Under the pieces are notes generated by a model that saw only the letters and a list, made by a program, of their open reading frames with translations, made no database searches and had not been told where the DNA came from. A program made the translations under genes and the position numbers. Below, piece by piece: positions 42,770-50,393 of a stretch of 64,000 nucleotides of DNA (positions within the stretch are counted from its first letter, which is position 1; every line of letters begins with the position of its first letter). This DNA comes from Thermus arciformis (lineage in GTDB: Bacteria > Deinococcota > Deinococci > Deinococcales > Thermaceae), in NCBI RefSeq assembly GCF_900102145.1, contig NZ_FNBC01000006.1, forward strand, positions 17,669 through 81,668, read 5' to 3'.

Positions 42770-43381
42770 GTCGTAGGCCACTTTAAGGAAGCGGGCCTCG
42801 AGGGTCTCTGTGTCCAGCACCATGGCGTCCGCCCCGTGCTCCCCGGTGAGGCTTAGGCCCACGCTCCCCGGGTCGGCGACAAGCCCCTTCCCCACCCGCC
42901 GCGCCAGGGGAAGGTGGCTTCCCCCGAGGAGCAAGGCCTCCGCCCCGTACCGCTCCAGAAAGAAAGCGAGGTCCCGCGTGGGGCCCAGAAGGTCCATCCG
43001 CCCCTCGGGGTCCCCCGGCTTCCCGTGGAAGGCCACGAGGCGCCTCCCCCCGTAGGACTTGCGGTGGGAAAGCCTGAGGCTGCGGAGGTAGGCGAGCTCC
43101 TTCTCCCCGAGCTGCGCCCGGGTCCACTCCAGGGTGGCCTTGCCCACCCCCTCGGGCAGGGGCTCGGGGAAGGGGTAGGCGACCCTTAGGTCCCAGGCCC
43201 CGGCGATGGCGGGAAGCCCTTCCTTCCAGATCCGGTGGATCACCTGCCTAGGGTGGGGCCCGTAGCCCACCAGGTCCCCGAGGACCAGGACCTCGTCCAC
43301 CCCCTCGGCCCGTAGGGCCTCCAGGGCGGCCTCGAGGGCGGGGAGGTTGGCGTGGATGTCCGAGAGGACCCCAAGGCGCAT
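42677..43381 (-). CDS. Metallophosphoesterase-like protein, altered motif
   Basis: Calcineurin-like phosphoesterase of 234 residues, YfcE/ApaH-like group. LSDIHANLPAL at the N-terminus and VLGDLVGYGPHP near 52 are intact metal motifs. The third motif, normally GNHD/E, reads AGAWD here, so its Asn and His are lost; the last (GHTH) reads GGSHLP. Activity is therefore doubtful, or the metal site differs. ATG at 43381 with a weak GAGAAT box 6 nt upstream. The frame is open far upstream antisense to lnt, which is rejected. Overlaps queG by 93 bases. Confidence 0.75.
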   Translation of the reverse strand: MRLGVLSDIHANLPALEAALEALRAEGVDEVLVLGDLVGYGPHPRQVIHRIWKEGLPAIAGAWDLRVAYPFPEPLPEGVGKATLEWTRAQLGEKELAYLRSLRLSHRKSYGGRRLVAFHGKPGDPEGRMDLLGPTRDLAFFLERYGAEALLLGGSHLPLARRVGKGLVADPGSVGLSLTGEHGADAMVLDTETLEARFLKVAYDLGPLLFDLRAWGLPPILEKVYRTGRFPQQG

Positions 43382-43438
43382 GGCCCCATTCTCCCACCTC
43401 CGCCGCCAAAACCCGGTGAAAAAGGCCCGCCAAGCCCT

Positions 43439-43444
43439 TATGGT
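43439..43444 (+). promoter_or_regulatory. -10 box of lnt (decides start)
   Basis: TATGGT ends 6 nt before the GTG at 43451, which begins the first membrane segment. It overrides the much longer open frame from 43352. Confidence 0.55.
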
Positions 43445-43450
43445 GGAAGG

Positions 43451-44782
43451 GTGCGGGCCTTGGTCTTGGGCCTCCTCCTCGCCCTCACCCTCCCCCCCTT
43501 TCCCCTGGGCTTCCTCGCCCCCTTCGTCCTCGCCTTCCTCCTCAAGGGGGGCTTCCGGGAGGGGTTCTGGGCGGGCCTCGGGTTCTGGGGGCTCCACCTG
43601 GTCTGGCTTCCCCAAAGCTTCGCCCAGAACTTCGGGCCCTGGGGGGCGGTGCCCTTTTTGCCCCTCGTCCTCGTCAAGGCCCTCTCCTTCGGCCTCCTCT
43701 TCGCCCTCACCCCCAACGCCCCCATGCGCCTCGGGGGGTGGGTTCTCCTGGAGTGGCTCACGGAGCAAGGAGAACTCGCCTTCCCCTGGGGGTTTCTGGG
43801 CTATGCCCTGGTGGAGGCCCCGGGGAGGGTGCTGGCCGCCTGGGGCGGGGTCTACTTCCTCTCCCTCCTGGTCCTCCTCGTGGCCTATGGCCTTCGGGCG
43901 AGGCGGCCATGGGTCCTCCTCCTTTGGGCCCTCCTCTGGCTCCTTCCCCTCCCCGAGGCGCACCCCGAGGGCAAGGCCCTTTTGGTCCAGGGGAACATCA
44001 ACCCCTTAAGGAAGTTCCAGGGGGAGCTGGACGAGGCGGTCTACCTAAGGCTCACCGAGGCGGGGCTTCGGGCCCACCCCGAGGCGGACCTCGTGGTCTG
44101 GCCCGAGACCGCGGTCTGGCGGATCCCCCAGGAGACGGAGGCCCTCCTCCAAGGCCGCCCCCTCCTCACCGGCCTCAACCTCCTCGGCCCCAACCGGGCG
44201 GTGCTCTACCGGGAAGGCAGGGTCCTCGGCCACTACGACAAGACCCGCCTCGTCCCCTTCGGGGAGCGCTTTCCCTTCCGGGAGGCCCTGGGAGGGGTCT
44301 ACGCCTTCTTCTTCCGGGCCATGGGGCTTGGGGACCTCCAAGACCGCACCCCTGGCGAGAAGGTGGCCCCCATCGGGCCCTACGGCGTCCTCATCTGCTA
44401 CGAGTCCGTCTTTCCCTCCGTGGCCCGGGGCCTGGCGCGGGAAGGGGCCAGGGTCCTCGTCCTCCTCACCAACGACGCCTGGTTCGGCCCCTCCTTCGGG
44501 GGCAGACAGCACTTCGCCCTGGGACGCCTAAGGGCGGTGGAGACGGGGCGGTGGCTCCTCAGGGCCGGGAACGACGGGATCACCGCAAGCGTTGACCCCT
44601 TCGGCCGGGTGGTGGCGGAAATCCCGCCCCACCAAGAGGGCTTCCTCCTCGCCCCTTACGCCTTAAGGACGGGCCTCACCCCTTACGCCCGCTTCGGGGA
44701 CTGGGCGGTGGGCCTGGCGTTGACCATCTTCCTCCTTGGCCTTATCCTTAGGGTGCGTCCGCCGGGGTGGCGGAACCGGTAG
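43451..44782 (+). CDS. lnt: Apolipoprotein N-acyltransferase
   Basis: Lnt, 443 residues: about six N-terminal membrane segments, a nitrilase-like periplasmic domain from about 180 to 410 and a last membrane segment. The catalytic triad is visible: Glu in VVWPETAVW near 219, Lys in HYDKTRLVPFGE near 262, and Cys in LICYESVFP near 316. It adds the third acyl chain to lipoproteins. GTG 43451 agrees with the promoter. The last 22 bases are the first 22 bases of tRNA-Leu; the TAG stop is in the tRNA D-loop. Confidence 0.92.
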   Translation: MRALVLGLLLALTLPPFPLGFLAPFVLAFLLKGGFREGFWAGLGFWGLHLVWLPQSFAQNFGPWGAVPFLPLVLVKALSFGLLFALTPNAPMRLGGWVLLEWLTEQGELAFPWGFLGYALVEAPGRVLAAWGGVYFLSLLVLLVAYGLRARRPWVLLLWALLWLLPLPEAHPEGKALLVQGNINPLRKFQGELDEAVYLRLTEAGLRAHPEADLVVWPETAVWRIPQETEALLQGRPLLTGLNLLGPNRAVLYREGRVLGHYDKTRLVPFGERFPFREALGGVYAFFFRAMGLGDLQDRTPGEKVAPIGPYGVLICYESVFPSVARGLAREGARVLVLLTNDAWFGPSFGGRQHFALGRLRAVETGRWLLRAGNDGITASVDPFGRVVAEIPPHQEGFLLAPYALRTGLTPYARFGDWAVGLALTIFLLGLILRVRPPGWRNR

Positions 44783-44847
44783 ACGCGGCAGACTCAAAAT
44801 CTGCTGTCCGCAAGGACGTGCGGGTTCGAGTCCCGCCCCCGGCACCA
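44761..44847 (+). tRNA. tRNA-Leu (CAA)
   Basis: Class II tRNA of 87 nt with encoded CCA. Acceptor GCCGGGG/CCCCGGC, discriminator A, anticodon loop CTCAAAA (anticodon CAA, reads UUG), variable arm GTCCGCAAGGAC, T-arm GCGGG-TTCGAGT-CCCGC. Its 5' part overlaps the lnt coding region by 22 nt on the same strand. No separate promoter was seen inside lnt's 3' end, so it may be processed out of the lnt transcript. Confidence 0.95.
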
Positions 44848-44850
44848 AGG

Positions 44851-44873
44851 GGCCCCGAAAGGGGCCTTGTTTC
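44851..44873 (+). terminator. Terminator of tRNA-Leu
   Basis: Stem GGCCCC/GGGGCC capped by a GAAA loop, followed by TTGTTTC, three bases after the tRNA CCA end. Confidence 0.75.
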
Positions 44874-44876
44874 ATT

Positions 44877-44900
44877 CCAGGCTGGCTTGCGCCAGTCTGG
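44877..44900 (-). repeat. GCAA-loop hairpin (element copy 2)
   Basis: Ten-bp stem CCAGGCTGGC/GCCAGTCTGG with one G-T pair. On the minus strand the loop is GCAA. It lies 11 bases after the stop of the minus-strand gene 44912-45661 and has no T-run behind it. Same core as the hairpins at 27136 and 62483. Confidence 0.6.
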
Positions 44901-44911
44901 GGGTTTCCGCG

Positions 44912-45661
44912 CTATCCCTTGTCCCAAAGGGCGAGGACGTAGCCTTCCGCCACAAAGAAGCGGGGCGGGCTTCCCAAAGCCTCCCGGAAGAGGCCTTCCA
45001 GGGCCTCCAAGGAGAACCTCCGCCCCAGGAGCGGCCCCACCTCCTCCTCCCGGTAAGGCCACTCCAAGACGGCCACGCGCCGGGCCACCCGGGAGGCCTC
45101 CCGGAGGGCGGGAACGGGGTCCAGGTGGTGGAGGGCGAGGCCGAAGAAGGCGAGGTCAAAGCTCCCGTCGGGGAAGGGCAGGGCCTCGGCCCGCCCCTCC
45201 ACGAACCGGGCCCCCTTCACCTTGGCCCGGGCCACCTCCAGGCGGTCCGCCCTGGGGTCCAGGCCCACGACGAAGAGGCCCAAGGCGGCGAAGGCCTCGG
45301 CGAAGACCCCGGTGCCGGTGCCGATGTCCAAGACGCTTTTCGCCTTCAGGCCCTCCAGGGCCTTCCTAGCGATCTCCCCCGGAGGAAAGCGCTTAAGCCT
45401 TTCCTCCTTGCGGAAGGGGTCCCCTGCCTCGCAGGCGTTGGTAAGGAGGGCCCACATCACCAACGCCCCCTCCTCCGCCGCCTTCTGGAAGGCCCTTTGC
45501 AGGGTGAGGAAGACCTCCTCCTCCTCCCCGGAAACCTCCGAGTGGGTGGGGAAGACGCGGTAGCTCGCCCCGCTTTCCTCCAGGGCCAGGAGGGCTTTCT
45601 CCACCGCCCTGTAGTCCCCCTGGAGGAGAGGGTAAAGGGCGAAAAGGGCCTTCACCGCCAT
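44912..45661 (-). CDS. YkoF-type domain fused to a SAM methyltransferase
   Basis: Protein of 249 residues. Residues 1 to about 80 resemble one YkoF domain, the thiamine/hydroxymethylpyrimidine-binding fold: ALFALYPLLQGDY at the start, then VFLTLQRAFQKAAEEG and VMWALLTNAC. From about 105 on it is a class I SAM-dependent methyltransferase with motif I VLDIGTGTG and the ubiE-like ALPFPDGSFDLAFF. I do not know this fusion. It overlaps the upstream methyltransferase gene by 10 bases; that in turn follows the alpha-glucosidase gene. Ligand and methyl acceptor unknown. Confidence 0.72.
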   Translation of the reverse strand: MAVKALFALYPLLQGDYRAVEKALLALEESGASYRVFPTHSEVSGEEEEVFLTLQRAFQKAAEEGALVMWALLTNACEAGDPFRKEERLKRFPPGEIARKALEGLKAKSVLDIGTGTGVFAEAFAALGLFVVGLDPRADRLEVARAKVKGARFVEGRAEALPFPDGSFDLAFFGLALHHLDPVPALREASRVARRVAVLEWPYREEEVGPLLGRRFSLEALEGLFREALGSPPRFFVAEGYVLALWDKG

Positions 45662-46290
45662 CTCCCCAAGTATAGGGCGGGGCGGTTCCCCGCGCGCCTT
45701 CCCGCCTGGTCCGCCTCCTCGTAGGGGGGATGGGCCTCGGGGGCGAGAAACACCGCTTCCCCTTCCGCCTCAGGAGGCCCCAGGAGGGCCTTCAGGTCCT
45801 CCCGGGCGAGGAAGCGGGCCTGGGTCCAGGGGAGGACGCCCTTTTCCCCAAGCCTGCGGTAGAGGGCGGCCCACGGGGAGAGGGCCTCGAGGACCCCCAC
45901 CACGAGGGCCCCGCCCGGACGGAGGACGCGCCGGGCCTCGAGGAGGACCCGCCCCACGTCCTCCACGAACTCCAGGGCGGTGAAGAGGAGGACCACGTCA
46001 AAGCTCCCGTCGGGAAAGGGCAGGGCCTCGCCCCAAGCCCGCACCCAGGTGGCCTCGGGGGCCCGCCTCTTCCCCACGGCGAGCATGGCCTCGGAGGGCT
46101 CCACCCCCACCTTTTGGGGATAGGGAAGGCGCCTAAGCCAGTACCCGGTCCCCGCGCCCACCTCGAGGAGGCTCTCCCCCGGGGGAAGGAGCCCCTTTAG
46201 GGCCCTCTCCTCCTCGGCGATGACGTAGGCCCCCAAGGGGGTCTCGTACCAGGCCTCGTAGGCCTCGGCCAAGGAGGCGAAGGGGTCCAC
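45652..46290 (-). CDS. SAM-dependent methyltransferase
   Basis: Class I methyltransferase of 212 residues. Motif I LLEVGAGTGYWL near residue 41, then ALPFPDGSFDVVLLF and the post-motif VLRPGGALVVGVLE. It looks like small-molecule methyltransferases; acceptor unknown. It starts 4 bases after the alpha-glucosidase stop and overlaps the YkoF-methyltransferase gene by 10 bases, so the three genes form one operon. The two methyltransferases share similar central motifs but are not close copies. Confidence 0.8.
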   Translation of the reverse strand: MDPFASLAEAYEAWYETPLGAYVIAEEERALKGLLPPGESLLEVGAGTGYWLRRLPYPQKVGVEPSEAMLAVGKRRAPEATWVRAWGEALPFPDGSFDVVLLFTALEFVEDVGRVLLEARRVLRPGGALVVGVLEALSPWAALYRRLGEKGVLPWTQARFLAREDLKALLGPPEAEGEAVFLAPEAHPPYEEADQAGRRAGNRPALYLGRWR

Positions 46291-46294
46291 GCCC

Positions 46295-47881
46295 CTAGTC
46301 TAGCCGCACCACCACGCCCTCGTCCGGGCGCAAGAGAAGCCTTTCCCCCACCCTTTCCTCCCGGTCCAGGTGGGTGGAAAGGACCACCCTCCCCCCGCGC
46401 GGAAGCTCCAGGACCTTCTCCTTTTCCGTGAGGTTCAAGGCCACAAGCCACCCCTCCCCCCGGAGGTAGGCGTAGACCCCCTCCCTCGCCCGGTAGGTGC
46501 GGTAGGCCCCGTAAAGAAGCCCGGGGTCCTTCCGCAGGGCGATGAGGCGGCGCACCAGGTGGAGCATGGAGCGGGGGTCTTGCTCCTGGGCGGCCACGTT
46601 CCGCGTCTTGTAGTCGGGGTTCACGGGAAGCCAGGGCTCCACGGTGGAAAAGCCCGCGAAGGGGGTGTCGTCCCACTGCATGGGGGTCCGCTCGGGGTCC
46701 CGGCCCGGGGGCAGGTTGTGCTCCCCCAGGCGGTCCTTCTGGCGGAGGGCGGCGGGGTCTTGCACCCTCTCCGGGGGGATCTCCCCGTTCTTCATCCCGA
46801 TCTCGTCCCCGTAGTACCAGGTGGGGGTGCCCCTCAAGGTGAAAAGGAGGGTGGCCGCGACCCGGGCCTGGGCCTCCCCCAGGCGGGAGGCCAGGCGGGG
46901 CTGGTCGTGGTTGCCCAGGACCCAGTTGGGCCAGTCCCAGCGGGTGAGGAGGCTCTCGTACTCCTCCACGATGCGGGCCAGGTTCTCGGGCCTCCAGTCG
47001 GAAAGCCCCCGGAAGATGAGGTGGAAGTTGAAGGGCAGGTGGCACCCGGCCTGGTAGTAGCGCACGAGCTGGGGGTAGGGAAGGTAGATCTCCCCCACCA
47101 TCACCCGCTCCCGCCCGGGCTCGGAGAACTCGTCCAGGACCTGGCGCATCTCCCGCACGTAGGCGTAGGTCTCCGGCTGGTCCTCGGTGAAGACGTGGAG
47201 GTGGCGGCCCCGGTCCCACATGCCCGGGCGCCAGTCGGGGTTTCCGGGCTCATCCCGAAGGAGAAGGTCCTCGGCGAGGAGCCAGAGGACGTCCACCCGG
47301 AAGCCGTCCACCCCGCGCCTGAGCCAGAAGCGCATCACCTCGTACATGGCCTCCCGCACCTCGGGGTTTCGCCAGTTGAGGTCGGGCTGCTCGGGGAGGA
47401 ACTGGTGGAGGTAGTACTGGCCCGTGGCCTCGTCCAGGGTCCAGGCGGGGCCGCCGAAGAAGCTCTGCCAGTTGTTGGGGGGGCCCCCTCCCGGGGCGGG
47501 GTCTTTCCAGACGTACCAGTCCCGCTTGGGGCTATTCCGGGAGGCCCGGGACTCCAAGAACCAGGGGTGCTCGCTTGAGGTGTGGTTCGGCACCAGGTCC
47601 ACGAGGACCCTAAGCCCTAGGGCGTGGGCCTCCTCTAGGAGCCGGTCAAAGTCCTGAAGGGTCCCGAAGATGGGGTCCACGTCGCAGTAGTCGGCCACGT
47701 CGTAACCGAAGTCCTTCATGGGGCTTTTGTAGAAGGGGGAAAGCCAGAGGGCATCCACCCCCAAGGACTTGAGGTAGGGAAGCCGCCTGCGCACCCCCTC
47801 GAGGTCCCCCACCCCGTCCCCGTTCGTGTCCTGGAAGCTCCGGGGGTAGACCTGGTAGATGACCGCCTCTTTCCACCACAT
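46295..47881 (-). CDS. Alpha-glucosidase, glycoside hydrolase family 13
   Basis: GH13 oligo-1,6-/alpha-glucosidase type enzyme, 528 residues. Conserved regions: VDLVPNHTS near 98, DGFRVDV with the nucleophile Asp near 201, VMVGEIYLP with the acid/base Glu near 264, and LGNHDQPR near 332. Thermus alpha-glucosidases of this type act on sucrose, maltose, trehalose and isomaltose in the cytoplasm; the exact preference is not readable. No signal peptide. TAGACT ends 6 nt before the ATG, a leaderless layout. First gene of an operon with two methyltransferases. Confidence 0.9.
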   Translation of the reverse strand: MWWKEAVIYQVYPRSFQDTNGDGVGDLEGVRRRLPYLKSLGVDALWLSPFYKSPMKDFGYDVADYCDVDPIFGTLQDFDRLLEEAHALGLRVLVDLVPNHTSSEHPWFLESRASRNSPKRDWYVWKDPAPGGGPPNNWQSFFGGPAWTLDEATGQYYLHQFLPEQPDLNWRNPEVREAMYEVMRFWLRRGVDGFRVDVLWLLAEDLLLRDEPGNPDWRPGMWDRGRHLHVFTEDQPETYAYVREMRQVLDEFSEPGRERVMVGEIYLPYPQLVRYYQAGCHLPFNFHLIFRGLSDWRPENLARIVEEYESLLTRWDWPNWVLGNHDQPRLASRLGEAQARVAATLLFTLRGTPTWYYGDEIGMKNGEIPPERVQDPAALRQKDRLGEHNLPPGRDPERTPMQWDDTPFAGFSTVEPWLPVNPDYKTRNVAAQEQDPRSMLHLVRRLIALRKDPGLLYGAYRTYRAREGVYAYLRGEGWLVALNLTEKEKVLELPRGGRVVLSTHLDREERVGERLLLRPDEGVVVRLD

Positions 47882-47885
47882 GGCC

Positions 47886-48107
47886 TCAGTCTACACCTGG
47901 GCCTGGAAGCTCTTCCAGAGGCTGGAAACGGGGAACCTCCCGCCCCTCCACCACCGCCTTGGCGAGCCAGAGGGAAAGGGGCCGCACCCCAAACCCCCGC
48001 TCCCCGTAGACCGCGAGGGGTTCCCCCGTCTCCGAGGGGCGGGCCAGGAAGAGGACCCGGTAGAGCCCCCCCTTGTGGTGGCGGCACACCCCGGGCTTAA
48101 CCGGCAC
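47886..48107 (-). CDS. DUF1653 family protein
   Basis: Protein of 73 residues of the DUF1653 family: RHHKGGLYRVLFLARPSETG then PLAVYGERGFGVRPLSLW, which matches the usual HYKGxxYxVxxxAxHSET and VYxxxxxxWVRPxxMF pattern. Function unknown. GTG start at 48107, 11 bases inside the ttuA end. Its stop lies within the promoter of the alpha-glucosidase gene; the ttu operon probably ends here. Confidence 0.75.
   Translation of the reverse strand: MPVKPGVCRHHKGGLYRVLFLARPSETGEPLAVYGERGFGVRPLSLWLAKAVVEGREVPRFQPLEELPGPGVD
47888..47893 (-). promoter_or_regulatory. -10 box of the alpha-glucosidase gene (leaderless)
   Basis: Minus-strand TAGACT ends 6 nt before the ATG at 47881. It lies inside the last codons of the DUF1653 gene. 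Confidence 0.6.
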
Positions 48108-49062
48108 GGAGGGGCTCCACCCGGGGCCGGAAGCGGGCCTCCTCCGGCAGGAGCTTCCGCTTCTTGGCCCGGCGGTAGACGGCGTCCCACATGCGGCAGA
48201 AGGCGCACACCGCCCCCGTGGTGGGGTAGCCGCACCGCTCGCACTCCCTCAGGGCCACCTCCTCCCCCGTGTCCAGGCGGGGCTTGATCTTCTCCAGGAA
48301 GCCCTCGAGGAAGCGGAGCTTGGCCCCGGGCATCTCCTTCTCCACCAGGTTCAGGGCCTCCTTGTAGAGGAGGCTCTTCGCCCCCTTGGCGTTCGGGCAC
48401 TCCTCGTGGAGGTAGCGGATGCCCCGGAGGAGGGTGTAGGAGAGGACCTCCCTTTCGCTAAAGCGGTAGAAGGGCTTGACCCGGGCGGCGAGGCCGGGCT
48501 TTTCCGGCAGGACGGGCCCCTGGCGGGAAAGGGTTTCCTCCTGGGGATTCAGGAGGTTCCCGAAGAGGACGGCGGCCTCGTCGTCCAGGTTGTGCCCTGT
48601 GGCCACCACCCGGAAGCCCTCCTCCACCGCCACCTGGTTGAGGATGTAGCGCTTGGAAAGCCCGCAGGCGGAGCAGGCCACCCGCCCGGAAAGCCCGGCG
48701 AGCTCGGGGACCCCGAAGCCGTAGGCCTCCTTCAGGTCCACCACCAGAAGCTCCAGGCCCCTTTCCCGGGCGAAGGCCTGGGTGGCCTCGAGGCTTTTCC
48801 TGGAGTACTCCCCGATGCCAAGCTCAATGTGGAGCCCCACGGCCTGGTAGCCCAGGCGGCTTAGCACGTCCCAAAGGGCCAGGGAGTCCTTCCCCCCCGA
48901 GACCGCCACCAGAACCCTTTCCCCGGGGAGGAGCATCCGGTGGCGGCGGATGGCCCTGTCCGTCTCCTTCACGAACCAGTCCAGGTAGTGCTCCCGGCAG
49001 AGGGCGAGCCCCCGGGACTTCATCTCCACCTGGGCCTTGGCGCCGCAGACCTTGCAAACCAC
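48097..49062 (-). CDS. ttuA: tRNA-5-methyluridine54 2-sulfurtransferase
   Basis: TtuA, 321 residues, closely matching the T. thermophilus protein. It thiolates ribothymidine 54 of tRNA (s2T54), which stabilises tRNA at high temperature. N-terminal zinc finger CKVCG with LCREH, PP-loop VSGGKDS near 56, cluster-binding cysteines in ACSACGLSK near 130, and a C-terminal zinc finger CERCG with CAFC. Sulfur comes from the TtuB thiocarboxylate, encoded directly upstream. The start is GTG, one base behind the ttuB stop. Confidence 0.95.
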   Translation of the reverse strand: MVCKVCGAKAQVEMKSRGLALCREHYLDWFVKETDRAIRRHRMLLPGERVLVAVSGGKDSLALWDVLSRLGYQAVGLHIELGIGEYSRKSLEATQAFARERGLELLVVDLKEAYGFGVPELAGLSGRVACSACGLSKRYILNQVAVEEGFRVVATGHNLDDEAAVLFGNLLNPQEETLSRQGPVLPEKPGLAARVKPFYRFSEREVLSYTLLRGIRYLHEECPNAKGAKSLLYKEALNLVEKEMPGAKLRFLEGFLEKIKPRLDTGEEVALRECERCGYPTTGAVCAFCRMWDAVYRRAKKRKLLPEEARFRPRVEPLRAG

Positions 49063-49063
49063 G

Positions 49064-49261
49064 CTAGCCTCCGGAGATGGCGGAGAGGACCTCCACCGTG
49101 TCCTCCTCCCCCACCCGCTCGTCCAGGGTGAGGAGCTCCTCGCCCCGCACCGCCACCACGGTCTCCGGGTTCAGGCCGAGCTCCTCCAGAACCTCCCGGA
49201 GGGGCCTATTTCCCCTGACCTCCACCTCCTTGCGCTCGGGCAGGCGCAGAACGACCCTCAC
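49064..49261 (-). CDS. ttuB: Ubiquitin-like sulfur carrier TtuB
   Basis: TtuB, 65 residues, beta-grasp protein ending in Gly-Gly (VEVLSAISGG). Its C-terminal thiocarboxylate donates sulfur to TtuA; in T. thermophilus it is also attached to protein lysines in a ubiquitin-like way. Start GTG at 49261, 4 bases after the acuC stop. Its place between acuC (a lysine deacetylase homologue) and ttuA is notable because both TtuB attachment and acetylation target lysine. Confidence 0.95.
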   Translation of the reverse strand: MRVVLRLPERKEVEVRGNRPLREVLEELGLNPETVVAVRGEELLTLDERVGEEDTVEVLSAISGG

Positions 49262-49265
49262 CCCG

Positions 49266-50393
49266 CTAGTGTAGCAGGTGGGGGGCCACGAGCTCCGTGA
49301 GCCTCTGCAACGTGAGGCGGTTCCGCTTCTCTATCTCCTCCCGCCTGGGGATCTCGGGGTAGGCCCCAAGGGGGTCGTGGAGGGTGGGGGTGAGGGGTTT
49401 GCTAAGCCGCGCTTCCCAGGTGCTAAGCCACCCCTCGGGAAGGCGCTCGGGCAGGGGAAGGCCGTGGAAGACGTGGTAGAGGAGGGCCCAGACCCTGACC
49501 GCCGCGTCCAGGCTGTACCCGCCCCCTAGGGTGAAGAGGACCCTCCCTCCGGCGTAGGCCTCGGCGTACTCCAGGAGGAGGCGGAAAAGCCTCTCGTAGG
49601 CCCGGGTGGTGAGGAGGAGGTCGGCCAGGGGGTCCAGGTAGTGGGCGTCCGCCCCCGCCTGGACCACGAGGACGTCGGGGCGGAAGGCCTTTAGGGCCCA
49701 GGGCACCAGGGCCTGGAAGACCTCGAGGTAGCTCTCGTCCTCGGTGAAGGGCTCCAGGGGGAGGTTGAGCTTCTTCCCCGTCCCCGCCCCCCGGCCGATC
49801 TCGTAGACGTGCCCTGTGCCGGGAAAGAGGTAGCGGCCCGACTCGTGGAGGCTTAGGGTGAGGACCTCCCCCTCCTCGTAGTGGATCCACTGCACCCCGT
49901 CCCCGTGGTGGACGTCAATGTCCACGTAGGCCACGCGGAGCCCGGCCCGGGTCATGTGGCGGATGGCCACGGAGAGGTCGTTGTAGACGCAAAACCCCGA
50001 GGCCCGGTCGTACTGGGCGTGGTGGAGGCCCCCGCCCAGCTGCAAGACCCGCCTCTCCCCGGCCAAAATCCTTCTCGCCCCCTCCAGGGTCCCCCCCACC
50101 AGGACCCGGGCCGCCCGGTCCATGCCGGGGAAGACGGGGGTATCCCCCGTGCCCAGGCCGTAGTGCTCCAGGTCGGGGGAAAGCTCCCCCCGGCTTGCCG
50201 CCTCCACCCGCTTCACCAGGCGCTCGGAGTGGACCCAAAGCACCTCCTCCCTCGAGGCCTCAGGGGGGCTAAGGGGCGCCCGCCACACCCCGAGGGCCTG
50301 GAGGAGGGAGGTGAGCATCTCCAGGCGGACGGGGCTGAAGGGATGGTCGGGCCCGAAGTTGTAGAGGCGGTACTCCTCCCGGTAGATCACCAT
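49266..50393 (-). CDS. acuC: Histone-deacetylase-like protein AcuC
   Basis: AcuC, 375 residues, class of zinc-dependent deacetylases related to histone deacetylases. Zinc and charge-relay residues are intact: GGGLHHAQYDRASGFCVYND near 125, DIDVHHGDGVQ near 165 and the later QAGADAHYLDPL. In Bacillus, AcuC deacetylates and so activates acetyl-CoA synthetase. No acs gene lies here. It overlaps acuB by 7 bases and is followed by ttuB. Confidence 0.9.
   Translation of the reverse strand: MVIYREEYRLYNFGPDHPFSPVRLEMLTSLLQALGVWRAPLSPPEASREEVLWVHSERLVKRVEAASRGELSPDLEHYGLGTGDTPVFPGMDRAARVLVGGTLEGARRILAGERRVLQLGGGLHHAQYDRASGFCVYNDLSVAIRHMTRAGLRVAYVDIDVHHGDGVQWIHYEEGEVLTLSLHESGRYLFPGTGHVYEIGRGAGTGKKLNLPLEPFTEDESYLEVFQALVPWALKAFRPDVLVVQAGADAHYLDPLADLLLTTRAYERLFRLLLEYAEAYAGGRVLFTLGGGYSLDAAVRVWALLYHVFHGLPLPERLPEGWLSTWEARLSKPLTPTLHDPLGAYPEIPRREEIEKRNRLTLQRLTELVAPHLLH

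Noticed and set aside
43352..43450. N-terminal extension of Lnt from 43352
   Set aside because: Pro/Lys-rich and antisense to the phosphoesterase start; the GTG at 43451 begins the first membrane segment and has a -10 box at the right distance.
44848..44911. Small RNA gene between tRNA-Leu and the methyltransferase gene
   Set aside because: The stretch is fully explained by the tRNA terminator and the GCAA hairpin; no promoter for a separate RNA was seen.
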